A stretch of DNA of 64,000 nucleotides from Fulvia fulva (taxonomy: Eukaryota > Ascomycota > Dothideomycetes > Mycosphaerellales > Mycosphaerellaceae). Of the stretch, positions 46,101 to 57,300 are shown piece after piece. The position numbers were made by a program, and so were the translations under genes. The notes below the pieces were generated by a model, which was not told where the DNA came from, searched no databases, and saw only the letters and a program-made list of their open reading frames with translations. How positions within the stretch are numbered: the stretch's first letter is position 1; every line of letters begins with the position of its first letter. The stretch lies in assembly GCF_020509005.1 (NCBI RefSeq), contig NC_063018.1, positions 1,178,001 through 1,242,000 on the forward strand, given 5' to 3'.

Positions 46101-49100
46101 CACTCACATTGCAATGACCGCAACTTCGAGTCCTGACACCACAAATACAGCGCTATCTGATTCTACATTGGCTGCATCGTCAGGCGAGGACCTTTCTCCG
46201 CTATCGTCATATGCCTTGGGTTCGGGGCCTGTAGCGGCTGACAGCGGCACTCAAACCGCCATGACCACACCTTCAAGTCCTGATATTACAGCTTCGACGC
46301 TTTCCGGCGCTACATTTACTGCATCACCAAGCCTGGAGCTCCTTCCGTTATCGTCCATGTCGGCCTCGGAGCCATATCTCCCATCGACGAGCTCGCCGGA
46401 TATGGACACGGCTGCACAACCGCTGACGGCCGACCTATCAGCCGCCGATCTTTCCTTGGTCTCTCAATCGAGCTCTGTAATATCCACACAGTTGCCTACG
46501 AGCTCTACCGCAGCCACGGACTTGACGTTAGGTGTTATTGCATCTAGCGATGCAACGCAGTCACCTGCAGAGGACAGTCACTTGGCCTCTTTGACCGACT
46601 CTGCTACATCGGGGCCTACCCCTGTGGATATCACCACATCCCAGGCTAGTATGGGCTCCGCTGGGCCCCAGGCTTCCGACTTGGGCGCCATCGTCTCATC
46701 TACAAGCACTTCTAGCCTGACGACCTTGGCTGCTGCACTTCCAACAGTCTCCGGCTCTGCTGTCTGTCCAGATAATGATGGAAATACCTACGACGCCACC
46801 GATGGCTCACAATACACCGTCCTCTGCAACCAAGAATACGATACGCAAAGAATGATGACAGTCGATTCTCCAACCCTAGACGACTGTATCAATCAATGCG
46901 CAGGCCAAGCGCAATGTATGGGCACGACTTACTCAATCGCGAACGGTACCTGCCAGGTCAGCTCCAGCATGTCTTCGAGCAACAAGCAGTCCAATGCTAG
47001 AGTGGCTAGCGTGTTGCGTGTTCGAGCTCCCACTGTTGCACAGGCTAATGTTCAGACTGTCCTTAATCCGACGTTCATTGATGACACTCTTTCCCCATGG
47101 GTCGCTGCTGGTGCATCGGACGGCTCGAACTTCGCCGCGATCAGCAACACCGCTTCCGCCAGCTTCAACTTCTCACAGTTGGCCAATGAAAATGTGTACA
47201 ATGGCGGTACACCACAAGCGACCGTCTGGCTGCGACAGTGGGTCAATGTCACCATGGGATACTCCTACTTCGTTTCCATGAACGTCAACTTGACCAACGG
47301 AGGAGACAACACTTGTCAGATCGGTATGATGTCTGGCGTCCAGAGTCTTGTGTCGTATAGCTTCCCAGTCGGTCAATCATATTACGGGTCCATCAACGGT
47401 AGCGGAATCATTACGAATGAGGGCACGGATTATGCCATGATCTACGGCTCTTGCTCAGGCAACTTCGATACCACGATCAGCGTTTTCAATATCGTCTGGA
47501 ACGCCTGGCCACCAGTATCAAATGTTGCTAGTACCGACAACGGGGTCTCTTCCGGGTCGCCTATCAACATGGAAGCGCCAGCCACTTTGACGAGTCAACT
47601 GCCGCAAATGGATATAAACACTCAACTGCCAGCGCCAGTCAGCAGCCTCGACGAAGTCACTTCTTCTGCTACGCAACCAATCGTGGCAATTGGAGACTTG
47701 CCGTTCTTTGCGCCAAGCACGACTACTACAATATCGCTCAACAATGCGGAGAGCACAATCGAAGCGACTACTGGCGGCGCTGTCAACGGTCTGAGCAGCA
47801 TCATCGAAGAGATCTCATCGTCAGCAGTCAATCCGACCTCGGTTCCAGCCGCGGATCTGACTTCTTCAAACACGTTGATCACCGGCAGCGATGCCATTCC
47901 CTCGTCTATGATATCCGATGCCACAGCGACGGTGCCAAATAGTAACGAGGCCCCGAATACCAACCTTGTGGACAGCACACCATTGTCTTCGATATCATCC
48001 AAGGCACCATTTCCTACAGCGAGCTTCGAAGTTGCTATCCAGACGAGCATCGCGATCAGCACCGAAAGCACCTCGCCTGCTACACCACCTGGCAGTGGTA
48101 TAGGCTTTGGCACACCAATAGTATCCAGTGGCATCAACCAACAGGCATCGCCCGTTGCTACCTTGATCAACTCCCAGACATCAGCCACGACATCCATACT
48201 GACGGACTCTGTCCCTTTCCTGTCTACTAGCAGCACGGGCATTATGGCCTTGCCATCGTCCAGCATGCTGGGTCTGGGATCAATCAGCTCCAGCGCGACT
48301 GCAGTGATTGCGAATCCATCAGCGGTTGTTCCTTCCTCCGTGGCCTCTCCAGCGGCTCCCACCAGCACACTCTGTCCAGGCTACAGCAATTGCACGTACA
48401 CAGGTCGTGATGGATCTACCTACCTCATCGTGACCGCGCAAGTATACGAGTCTTTGACCATCCCCGGCATTCCAGCTTTTCTGGCTGTCAGTCTTGCTGT
48501 CTGCATAGACTTCTGCACCTTGCAAGGGACTCAATGTCAAGGTGTGAGTTGGAGGCCAGATACACAGCAGTGTCGACTCAAGGCCAACATGATCCCCACG
48601 GGCAACACAACGTATCCGTCCGTCGGTGCGATCAGAATGAGCAGCTCGCTTGCGATCTCGGCGGAAGTGCTTGTGAACGGCGCTTTCGCGGCTGGAATGG
48701 CTAGCTGGACCACGTTTACGACGGGGGTTACGGATTTGGTGGTGAGGCTGTTGAACTTGGTCTTGGGGATCTTGGGCGGGGGAGTGTAAGTCTGCATCTT
48801 GTCACAATGTAGCAGACATTTTTACTAACAATTCATAGTGGTTGCATCGCCCGGCTTCCAGGTCTTGGCGGGCTGCTCAACACGCTACTCAGCCCGCTTG
48901 AGCTCGTTCTGGTGCAGACCGTCAACGTCGCCGCCGGCTACTCCTTCTTCCTCCAAGCCGATCTCATCATCGTCAACGCCAACTTCAACACCGACGCATC
49001 TTGCTGGATCTACTTCCGCTCCGAGAACGAAGTCCTTTGGTCAGGCCTGTATGACCGCACCTCCACGGCAAGCACGATCTATGGAAGCGGGACGCTCGCG

Positions 49101-49691
49101 GCTGTGGCAACTAGATTCCAAGCGGCCGCTCAGTGCAATGGCACGACAGATCTGACCGTCACCTTCGACAACCTCTCGTGGAAAACGTACCCTCGCGCGA
49201 TAGGGATCAGTCCGATCAATCTGCAACCCATGTTTGCACTTACCAACAGCGCCTTCAATACTGCTCTAGGCGCAGCCAATGGTGCCTGGAGAATTGGCGC
49301 TGGCACAACAAGCACTATCGCCACCACGATATCTGGAGGTCTAGCATCAATGTACTGGGGCGCAATCTCCGCCACGCCGACCATCTCTACACTGCTACAG
49401 GATCTGGCCGTCGGCGCTCAAGCAAACCAGAACTTCGCGTTGACCGCGTTAGTGACAGTCACGATCCCGCCTGGTCTGCTTGGTGGCCTTGCGCTTTGTT
49501 CTGCAGGGATCTACTTGAACGAGTCGCTTTGGGCGAGTGGTGCGTTGGCTGCTTCGCAGACTTTCAATGTCAATGCGAGAGGCACGCTGAAGAACGATGC
49601 GACGCAGCTGAGTCTGTGGGCGCAGTGTTCCGGGAGCTCGCCGCCGAGGGTTACGTGGGATAATGTTGATTTGACGCTGAATCCGGCGTGA
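37198..49691 (+). CDS. giant secreted multi-repeat surface protein, interrupted by two in-frame stops
   Basis: Single reading frame of about 4,130 codons after splicing, beginning with a signal peptide (MQGLAFILSLQWLLSTANA). Introns: 37265-37312 (48 nt, in frame) and 48786-48838 (53 nt). Order of parts: three 'A' modules (about 37504-38115); a Cys-rich apple/PAN-like segment (38380-38660); a Thr/Ser region; nine 'B' repeats of about 50 residues; divergent B-like modules; seven 'C' repeats of about 85 residues (41572-43332); Ser/Thr mucin-like stretches; a second PAN-like segment (43930-44200); three short 'D' repeats; a beta-sandwich, CBM-like module (45560-46080); mucin linker; a third PAN-like segment with CBM-like module (46760-47515); a fourth PAN-like segment; and final beta modules ending at 49691. 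TAA at 37564-37566 and TGA at 41773-41775 interrupt the frame. No GPI or membrane anchor is seen at the end. Probable role: cell-wall or adhesive surface protein, by composition only. If the stops are real, translation ends after about 105 residues. Confidence 0.75.
37504..38115 (+). repeat. 'A' modules, three tandem copies
   Basis: Three copies of about 60 residues with the pattern NGxxxTA...GSxVLxxGxSxITLxxGxxTxFAGQTVSAL..GDGV. The first copy contains the TAA stop where the second copy has Tyr (VDYQGS). The third copy is the most divergent. Beta-rich by composition. Confidence 0.75.
39225..40880 (+). repeat. 'B' tandem repeats, nine clear copies
   Basis: About 50-residue repeats with core PITIGSQxATPIASGAYV, then LPGGQTLSPGGSAVT and DGVTYTLAP. 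Copies differ at both DNA and protein level and spacing stays regular, so they are old and diverged rather than recently expanded. Looser relatives continue to about 41470. Confidence 0.85.
41572..43332 (+). repeat. 'C' tandem repeats, seven copies
   Basis: About 85-residue repeats: PVLTINGNTYTAVSYTQGG, then PTYLVNGQTLTPGGQISTTL, then GGVTAISLDPTGTAVAFVA and STTxTSQ. They share the GQTLTPGG core with the B repeats. The first copy ends at the TGA stop. Confidence 0.85.
44530..44970 (+). repeat. 'D' short repeats, three copies
   Basis: Three copies of a pattern like TYITGGSTLTYVSAGRTYTS, spaced by about 60 residues of variable linker. Confidence 0.6.
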
Positions 49692-50673
49692 TGATTGATG
49701 ATTGATGTTTTGGGGGTTTGGGATTTAGCAGGCTGTGTGGAGTTTGATGGGCGGTGGTGTTGTCTTGATGCGGAATCCGGATATCGTGTTGGAAGTCAGA
49801 TGTTTACAGTTATAGACAATGTCAAGGATGTTAGATCCTGGCGTGAGAACACTAAAAGGCGTTTGTTAGTCATTCGTGATACCACTTTGCCAGCATCACA
49901 AGGCTGAGACAGCCTACAGGGAATGCCGATAGGCAAAAATGCTTGGCCGTTGACTTCGGCATCGCAATCGCAGTCGTGGGCACAGTATTTCATGCCAAGA
50001 TGAAGCACCAGGTTGTAGCAATCACGTGGTGTTGAGTAATGGTCAACAAGATGTACATAACCGAAACTCGTAAATGCGAGCGAGCACTCTGCAGGTGTGC
50101 AGGCAGGCCCAACCATCTGCACATGCAAGCGCACGACCTGCACACGGCATCTGGATACAGTCCCTGCCGAAGCGCCTGTCCGATCAAATGATCGAACAGG
50201 CGCCGTAGCGCGGTAGAAGGATTGTGGAAGCATGGCATCATCGCCGGATCTGCTTAGCTCATATTTCTCTGCGATCGAAAAACAAGGAGGAAGGTCCCTC
50301 GGTCGCAACGACTGCTGCTGGAAGGAAGAAAGTGCGGCCGCCATGGTCCTCCGTCGCGGCGTCGCCGCTGACCAACAAGTCAACAGAAAGTCTAGGTAGA
50401 GCTACTGTACGGGCATGCACGCGCGGAGATTAGGGTCCCAGGTCATGGCTTCACTTCGATGACTTCAGCATCTTTGTTGATACCGTGCCTTTTCCCGATA
50501 ATGCTGTAGCATCGCAGGACATCGTGCCACCTGGTACTTCTTCACTTTTGTCATCGCTACCGGCCGAGCGCGCTGGCCGATAGCGGAGCTGCGACTCTCG
50601 AAGTCCGACGATTCGAAGATTCAGTAGTCTCACGACGAAGCAGGAGCGCAGGCGCTCTTCCCACAACGACAGC
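49692..50673. other. intergenic with a perfect-loop hairpin
   Basis: About 980 bp without a supported gene between the giant gene and the ARA2-like gene. Short frames on both strands carry no motif. A strong inverted repeat lies at 50172-50203 and is listed separately. Confidence 0.45.
50172..50203. other. inverted repeat able to form a hairpin
   Basis: GCGCCTGTCCGATC and its complement flank a short AAAT-type loop. The 14-bp arms have a single mismatch. It lies about 470 bp upstream of the ARA2-like start and could be a binding site, an RNA hairpin or a small transposon scar. Confidence 0.5.
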
Positions 50674-52008
50674 ATGGCGAGCGACGAACAGAAGGTGTTG
50701 CTTTCGAGTGTGCTGCCGCCATTGATTTTCGGCACTGCGACGTTCAATTACCAGTACAACCCCGACCCGTACGAATTGGACCCGCCAGGACTCGTCAAGA
50801 CTGCGTTGGAGCACGGCATTAGAGCCTTCGATACATCGCCTTACTACGGTCCTTCGGAAGACATTCTCGGCGCTGCCCTCGATACCGACTTCGTTCACGA
50901 GAATTTCCCGCGCAATGACTTCTTCCTCATCACGAAATGCGGTCGCATCGCCAACGACGAATTCGACTATTCGAAAGAGTGGGTGCGACACAGCGTACAG
51001 CGCAGTCTTCAGCGACTACAGACACCATACCTCGATTTGGTCTATTGTCATGACGTGGAGTTTGTCACAGAAGACGAGGTTATGGAAGCGATACGCGAGC
51101 TACGGAGAATACGAGACGAGGAAGGGACGATCAAATACGTTGGTATCTCTGGGTACCCGGTGCCAGTGCTGTGCTCGCTCGCGACTCGAGTTCTGCGCGA
51201 GACGGGCGAGCCACTCGATGCGGTAATGTCGTATGCGAACTACACGCTGCAGAATCAACTGCTTGCATCTACGGGCATCAAGCAATTGAAAGAGGCAGGC
51301 GTGGACGTTGTGCCCAACGCCTCCCCACTCGGCATGGGACTCCTGCGACGAGGCGGCGTACCTGTCGGTAGTATGGGCAATTGGCATCCAGCCAGCAACG
51401 GCCTCCGCGCAGCCGTCAAACGCGCCAGCGACTTCTGCGACCGCCACGACGAGAAGCTCGAAGTCATCGCCATCCGCTACGCCCTCGAGCAGTGGCTCAA
51501 GATCGGCGCATCAGTAGGCTCACGCGGCGACCCTGCCTCTGGCATTCCCTGGAAGCGCGAGTCCAATGCGCAAGTCGGCGGCGACAGACTGGGTGTGAGT
51601 GTTATAGGCGTGAGCAAAGCCGGCGAACTCGAAAAGACGATGCAAGTCTGGCGCAGTATCCTCGACGGCCTCGAGAACGGTGCAGAGACAGCACGTCTCG
51701 CAGGTCGGTGGAAGCGCGACCACGAGTGGAGTCTCAACCGTCAGAGAGCTGTGCAGATTCTCGCCGATGGGATTCAAGAGCATTTGGATGAGTACCTCGA
51801 TTATACGTGGGCGAGTGGGAACGATGCGGGCACTCGAGGTGCTGCAGAGGGCTGGACGCCTTTTGTGAACAAGCGTGCGAAGTCGAAGCAGGCGGCGGGA
51901 AATGGTACCCAGTCCGAAGATGCGCCTCCGCCATGGTTGACCCCTGCGCAAAGTCCGCAACCCAATCATGAGCCCGATGAGATACCCCCGACGCTGCCTT
52001 TGCGATAA
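50674..52008 (+). CDS. ARA2: D-arabinose 1-dehydrogenase (NAD-dependent), ARA2-like aldo-keto reductase
   Basis: Predicted 444-residue aldo-keto reductase. Fungal ARA2 oxidises D-arabinose to D-arabinono-1,4-lactone with NAD, the step before D-erythroascorbate synthesis. The start at 50674 is the first ATG. The AKR catalytic tetrad is visible: Asp in RAFDTSPYYG, Tyr in YYGPSEDIL, Lys in FLITKCGRI and His in LVYCHDVEF. The barrel continues with KYVGISGYPVPVL, SYANYTLQNQ, NASPLGMGLL and the cofactor-site VIGVSKAGELEKTM. The last 60 residues are a Pro/Gln-rich tail not needed for the fold and longer than in yeast. The frame is intact and has no introns. Confidence 0.88.
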   Translation: MASDEQKVLLSSVLPPLIFGTATFNYQYNPDPYELDPPGLVKTALEHGIRAFDTSPYYGPSEDILGAALDTDFVHENFPRNDFFLITKCGRIANDEFDYSKEWVRHSVQRSLQRLQTPYLDLVYCHDVEFVTEDEVMEAIRELRRIRDEEGTIKYVGISGYPVPVLCSLATRVLRETGEPLDAVMSYANYTLQNQLLASTGIKQLKEAGVDVVPNASPLGMGLLRRGGVPVGSMGNWHPASNGLRAAVKRASDFCDRHDEKLEVIAIRYALEQWLKIGASVGSRGDPASGIPWKRESNAQVGGDRLGVSVIGVSKAGELEKTMQVWRSILDGLENGAETARLAGRWKRDHEWSLNRQRAVQILADGIQEHLDEYLDYTWASGNDAGTRGAAEGWTPFVNKRAKSKQAAGNGTQSEDAPPPWLTPAQSPQPNHEPDEIPPTLPLR

Positions 52009-52555
52009 AAGGCGGGATCGAATGATGCGCTCCAATGCAATGGGATGGGTTGGCGTCGATGGTGCAATGGGGCATGTGAGATGTTTATATCAGCCTAATC
52101 GTGGCTGCGTGCCAGGGTGAGCATCAACAGGACGATGGGTGTACATACTTGCATCTTGCCTTGGAGGAACGGCGGTCAGACTCCAGGCAGCTACATGACT
52201 GAAGATAGAGATGTTGAAACGTGCATTCGCGTCGTGTGAGCGAGGAGCGGAAGCTCATCCTGACAATGTTGTTGCTGATCTTGCTACTTGCAGCACGTTG
52301 AATGTTTCCACTTGCACGTGTGAGAAGGATGCCCGACCAGGAACATGCACAGCAGCAGCACAGATGCAATGATATGCACGGCGCTAGTCCGGATGATCTG
52401 GAGACTTGATACCTGAGGATGACATCAAGCATGGCTATTATTAATCTAGTAGCTCTTAATACTTGAAAATAAAGCTCGTATAGTTCTCGTAGACTAGGTA
52501 TTCAATATAAGCGCTACGTAATATATATATACCTTAAGAACTTACTATTAACGTA
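52009..52555. other. 3' flank and AT-rich border of the transposon nest
   Basis: To about 52434 this is ordinary 3' flank without a gene. From there composition switches abruptly to TA-rich DNA nearly without CA/TG dinucleotides, the footprint of RIP, before the pogo element begins. Confidence 0.5.
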
Positions 52556-52622
52556 ACGTACTTCACTACCGAGCGGGCTATACTACCGAGCGGGCCACTT
52601 TTGCTAAGAACTGTACCACTTC
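52556..52622 (+). repeat. terminal inverted repeat of the pogo element, left
   Basis: Begins ACGTACTTCACTACCGAG. Within it, ACTACCGAGCGGGC occurs twice, about 16 bp apart. Matches the complement of 60592-60658 except for transitions. Confidence 0.85.
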
Positions 52623-52639
52623 TATAGATACAGCTATGC

Positions 52640-53893
52640 AACCACTATTACAGCGTATATTGTCTTTAAACGAGGCCAAACTGTCCTTAGCTGTCTAGGC
52701 TACGAAACGCGACGCGACAATTACGAATCGACTTGCTCTAAAGGTATACGACGCGTCTCGAACTACACTAGGGTATCGATTGAATAGACGACCTCCTCGG
52801 GGTGACTACGAGCCTAATTCGAAGAAGCTTATAGAGCTAGAGGAGAGGGTGATACTTAAGTATATACTCGAGCTAGATCTTAGAGGTTTTCCGCTATAAA
52901 AGGCTAGTATACGAGCAATAGCCGATTTATTACTATAAGAGAAGGGTCTTAAGCCCGCTAGTCTCAATTAGACAGACAGGTTCATTAGGCGGCATCGTGA
53001 GCTAAAGGTTCGTATAATACGTAGATACGATCGTTAGCGAGCCCTAATAGAAGATCTAGACGTTATCGAGAAGTAGTTCTTACTTATACGTAATATAAAG
53101 GGGAAGTATAGCATCCTTAACTAGGACACCTATAACTTCGACGAGATAGGGTTTATAATAGGTGTTATTACGTCTTAGAGCGTTGTTACGGGTTTAAAAA
53201 GGCGTAGTAGAAAGAGGAAGGTCGTTTAATAGGGTAATAGAGAATAGGCAACAGTAATTAAGACTATCTATATAGACGGAATAGCGCTCCTACCCTACGT
53301 CATCCTTATAGGTATATAGCACATTAGTACCTAGTACTAAGACGGCAACTTAGGTCTAGACTAGACAATCGGGCTAATAGAGAACGGCTAGACTAATAAT
53401 AAGTTCGGTATACGGTAGCTAGAGTATTTCTAGAAGTATACTATAGCTCGTACGACTAGGGCATAGAGACTACTTATTATCGATAGCTACGAGAGCTATA
53501 ACTCGAAGGCATTCTAGAATCTATATAAGGAATACAAGATCTTGGCCCTATATATACTATCGTACGCCTCGTACTTACTCTAGCTATTAGATATAGGTTA
53601 CTATTCGCCTTTAAAGAAGGTATACGGTGCTTAGCTCTCGGGCTTAGTACGCTAGCGCATTACTTATATCGATAAAGTAGAGTTCCTACGCGCCTTCCGG
53701 GCAGCCTATAACGCTGTATTTAGACAGGAGAACATCTTATCGAGCTTCAGAGGCGCTAGTTTGGTTCTATTTAATCTATAGGTAGTAATAGATAAGCTTA
53801 ATATTAAGCTATATACGCTAACCCCTCTAGCTCCGGACTCTACCCCTTAGGAGTCGAAGACACTACGAACTATAAAAGAATTCTACTCTTAAT
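52640..53893 (+). pseudogene. pogo/Fot1 transposase remnant
   Basis: Conceptual reading through the stops shows the typical order of pogo transposases. An N-terminal helix-turn-helix and CENP-B-like part includes LELDLRGFPL, IRAIADLLL and FIRRHREL. The DDE catalytic part follows: YNFDEIGFIIGVI with the first Asp, then LLIIDSYESYNS with the second, and YYSPLKKVYG. Numerous stops replace Trp and Gln. The C-terminal end continues on the far side of the retrotransposon (about 60081-60412). Not translatable. Confidence 0.8.
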
Positions 53894-53933
53894 CGACACT
53901 AGTAACAAACAAAATACGTGCCCGGGCAGGTTT

Positions 53934-53938
53934 ATCGC
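53934..53938. repeat. 5-bp target duplication, left
   Basis: ATCGC directly precedes the left LTR and directly follows the right LTR (60076-60080). Confidence 0.85.
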
Positions 53939-54381
53939 TGTCAGGGCGAGAGCCTAGCCTGTGAGATGTAAGGGTGAAAGCGAGAATGCAGGTGCGAAGT
54001 GCAGATGCAAAAGGGCATGGTATGATTGCTACACAAAACAAAAGACGAAGAAAGCAAGAGAGGCCTGGGGAAGGCCAGATATTTATACGCGACCCTCGCG
54101 AGTGCGTGTCCCCGCATCAACAGGGCTAACCCGTGCGAAGCCGCGCTCAGCAGCTTTGCTCAAAACCTTATTCCAACCTGCCCTACGATCCGAGTCTTCC
54201 ACGTGCTTCAAGGTTTGGTAGAGGGGTGAATCTGGAGGGCTGGGTCCCGTAGTGAATGTTGCGGGGCATGTGATTCTTGGCGTTCACACACCAAGCTGGA
54301 CTGTCACTTCTTGACGACTTCTGAGCGCTCTGAGACTCTTCTGTCCCCACCTTCTGTACACTCTGTGGGGAGACCATGACA
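53939..54381 (-). repeat. LTR (3' LTR of the element)
   Basis: 443 bp, TGTCA...TGACA. The end of pol runs into this LTR and stops at 54183. An apparent 86-codon frame inside is repeated identically in the other LTR and is not a gene. Confidence 0.9.
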
Positions 54382-57300
54382 GTAGCCCCCCCGAACAAAG
54401 CTGAGTTCCTACGAAGCCGTAGTAGTTCCACATATCGAGGATGTTCAGCTTCAGTACCAGGCCTAGGCCTGATGTCATGGTCGATACACCATTGGTAAGC
54501 CCCGTCGAAAAGCTCAGATTCGAAGAGCCTGCCGATGTTGACTTCTGGGCCGTCTGCGCGGGCGTGGTATTCTTCGATTGCTTGACGATTGAAGATGATA
54601 TGTTGGATAGGTTCCCATGAGGTATCCCACTCAGGGCAACCTTGCCATTCGACTTCATACTTGATCGGCGGTAGTCCTTCAACGTCGTTGGGCTCTACGC
54701 GGATTCCCCGGATCTTGCGGACGGCATAGTCGTCAGAAGGTAGGTTAACAGGCTCGTCGACTTCTACTTCATCGGGAGGACCTGGCATGTCTTGGTTTTG
54801 GTTCGGGAATGGGTCCTCAGCCGACGGCCGAAGGCGTACGGGATGGAAGACGTCGTGGATCTTTATGTTCGCAGGAAGAGCTAGACGGTAGGCGTGTGAA
54901 CTGATACGCTCGGTGATCTCAAAAGGACCTAGGTTCTTCCAGTTCAGCTTCTTGGAGGGGCGGTCTGTCTTGATGTTCTTGGAGTTGAGGTAGACCATAT
55001 CGCCTACTTGGTAGTCGGGAGCTGGCTGGCGACGACGATTGGCTTGATCCTCGTAGATTGCTTGTGCGTACACCATCTCGTCGTGAACTTCTTCATGGAT
55101 CTGTGAGAGCATAGTAGCGAACTCGTCTGCTGCTTGCTCGTTTGCGTCTTCGGTAGGCGGGAGAGGTTCTTCTGGTTCCATGCCTGTACGAGGGTGGTAA
55201 CCTCTCGTAGTATAGAAGGGAGAGTAGCCAGTAGTCTCCGAGTCCCAGTTACGAGTAGCGAACTCTACCGCAGGGATATGCTGAGGCCAATCCTTCTGGT
55301 GGTAGTCGACGAAGCAACGAAGGACCTGCTCGAGGATAGCGTTCGTAATTTCGGTCTGGCCGTCGGTCTGTGGCTGAAAACTGGTCGAGAGGTTATGCTT
55401 GATGCCTAGGATAGCACACAGACGCTTCCAGAAGTGCGAGATGAACTGGGTGCCTCTGTCAGAGGTGATGCTATCCGGGAGGCCTTGAAAGCGCCAGACG
55501 AATTCGTAGAACAAGCGAGCAGTCTCCTTTGCGGTCATGCTCCAGCACGGGATCATGTACCGGTCCTTGGAGTGACGGTCCACGATCACTAGAAGGGCCT
55601 TTGCTTTCACGCCGCTGAAGGTCTTGCCGTGAGGAAGATCGGTGATAAAGTCCATAGTGATGTGCTTCCACGGACGATCAGGAGCCGGGAGAGGGTGCAA
55701 GAGACCGTGGGGACGGTGGCGGTTAGCTTTGGCTCTTCGGCAAGTAGCGCAGTTCAGCACGTAGCGGCGGACGTCCTTCCAGGAATGCGGCCACCAGTAA
55801 TACCTAGCGAGGAGCTTGTGGGTCTTGGCTACGCCTGGGTGACCCCCAGAGGCGGAGTCGTGGATGATTTGAAGAATCTCAGCTCGGATATTAGAGCCTT
55901 CGGGCTGCGGTACGTAAAGCTTCTTACGGAAGTAGACGACACCTTCCTGGAGCTCGCACTCGGACAGCGAGAAGCCCGGGAATGTCCTCGCGCCAGATCT
56001 AAGGGCCTGAACTAACTCTTGGGCGTCTATGTCGGCATCGTACGCTGTTCGTACTCGTGCCATGATGCCTTCGGGCTGCTCCTCATTATCAAACCCCTCA
56101 AAGTCTGATTCGGATGAGCCGTCGGTCGTTACTGAGCCCTCTTCATCGTCGTTCAAGTCCTCAGCGTCCGAGGCGTATTCTTCAGGCTCGGATTCATCGT
56201 CACTCTCGTCAAGGTAGGCAGGAGCGAGCACGAGAGTAGCAAAGGAAGCGGCGAGCGTAGGCTGGCCGTTCGATAGGTACTCTCGAAGCTCGGAAGAGAG
56301 GTTGTGCTCTTTGATGACTTGTTGCCCTGCGATTTGCCGGCCCCCTCTTCGATCAACTGGAGAGTCTCCAGGGCGGCGGGTAAGGGCGTCGGCCATCGAG
56401 TTGGCCTTGCCGGGCGTGTACGAGATCACGAAGTTGAACCGGGAGAGGAACTCGCTCCAGCGGGCCTGGCGACGATTGAGCAGCTTGCTCTTCATAAAGT
56501 AGACGAGGTTCTTATGGTCGGAGCTTACTTGGACGGGCATAGCAGAGCCTTCGAGCTCGGGGCGCCACTCTTCGAAAGCTTTGACGATGGCGAGAAGCTC
56601 CTTGTCGTAGATCTCGTAGTTACACTCCGTGGCGGTCAACTTCTTGGAGAGGAAGGCGACAGGTAACCAGGGGGATTCAGGCGAGCGGCGTTGTAGCAGG
56701 ACACCGCCCACCACGCCGTCGGATGCGTCGGTCTCTACACGGGTCTCCAGTTCGAAATCGAAGTGCTGTAGAAGCGGGTTCTCAACAAACTTCGCTTTGA
56801 GCAAGTCAAAAGCCTCCTGGCATTCGTCGGTCCAGGCGAACTTCTCACCCTTGCGCGTGAGCTTCGTCAAAGGGCGTACCACGCCCGAAAATGCGTGGAT
56901 GAAGCGGCGGTAGAAGTTGGCAAAGCCTAGGAAACCCTGGACCTCTTTGACGTTCGTAGGAGCATCCCATTCGACGATAGCGTCGATCTTCTCTTGGTCC
57001 ATCTTGATGCCGTCTGCGGTAATGATCAAACCAAGGAACTTGACTTCGGTCTTCTCAAACTCGCACTTGTCGATATCGAGCTGCAAGCCGGCGTCTGCGA
57101 GCTTCTGAAGGACCTTACAGACGTGCTCGCGGTGCTCCTCCTTGGTCTCGCTGTAGACTAGGATGTCGTCGATGTAGGCAGTGCAGAACTGATCGAGGAA
57201 CTCCTGAAGGATGTCGTTAATGAAGTTCTGGAAGGTACTAGGCCCGTTACAAACGCCGAAGGGCATAACGAGCGACTCGAACAGCCCGTAGCGAGTACGG

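Noticed and set aside
47622..48368. 248-codon minus-strand frame opposite the giant gene
   Set aside because: Mirror of a Ser/Thr-rich coding strand with its codon bias; no start context or motif.
53961..54221. 86-codon frame present identically at 59667-59915
   Set aside because: It lies in both LTRs of the chromovirus and so is repeated LTR sequence, not a gene.
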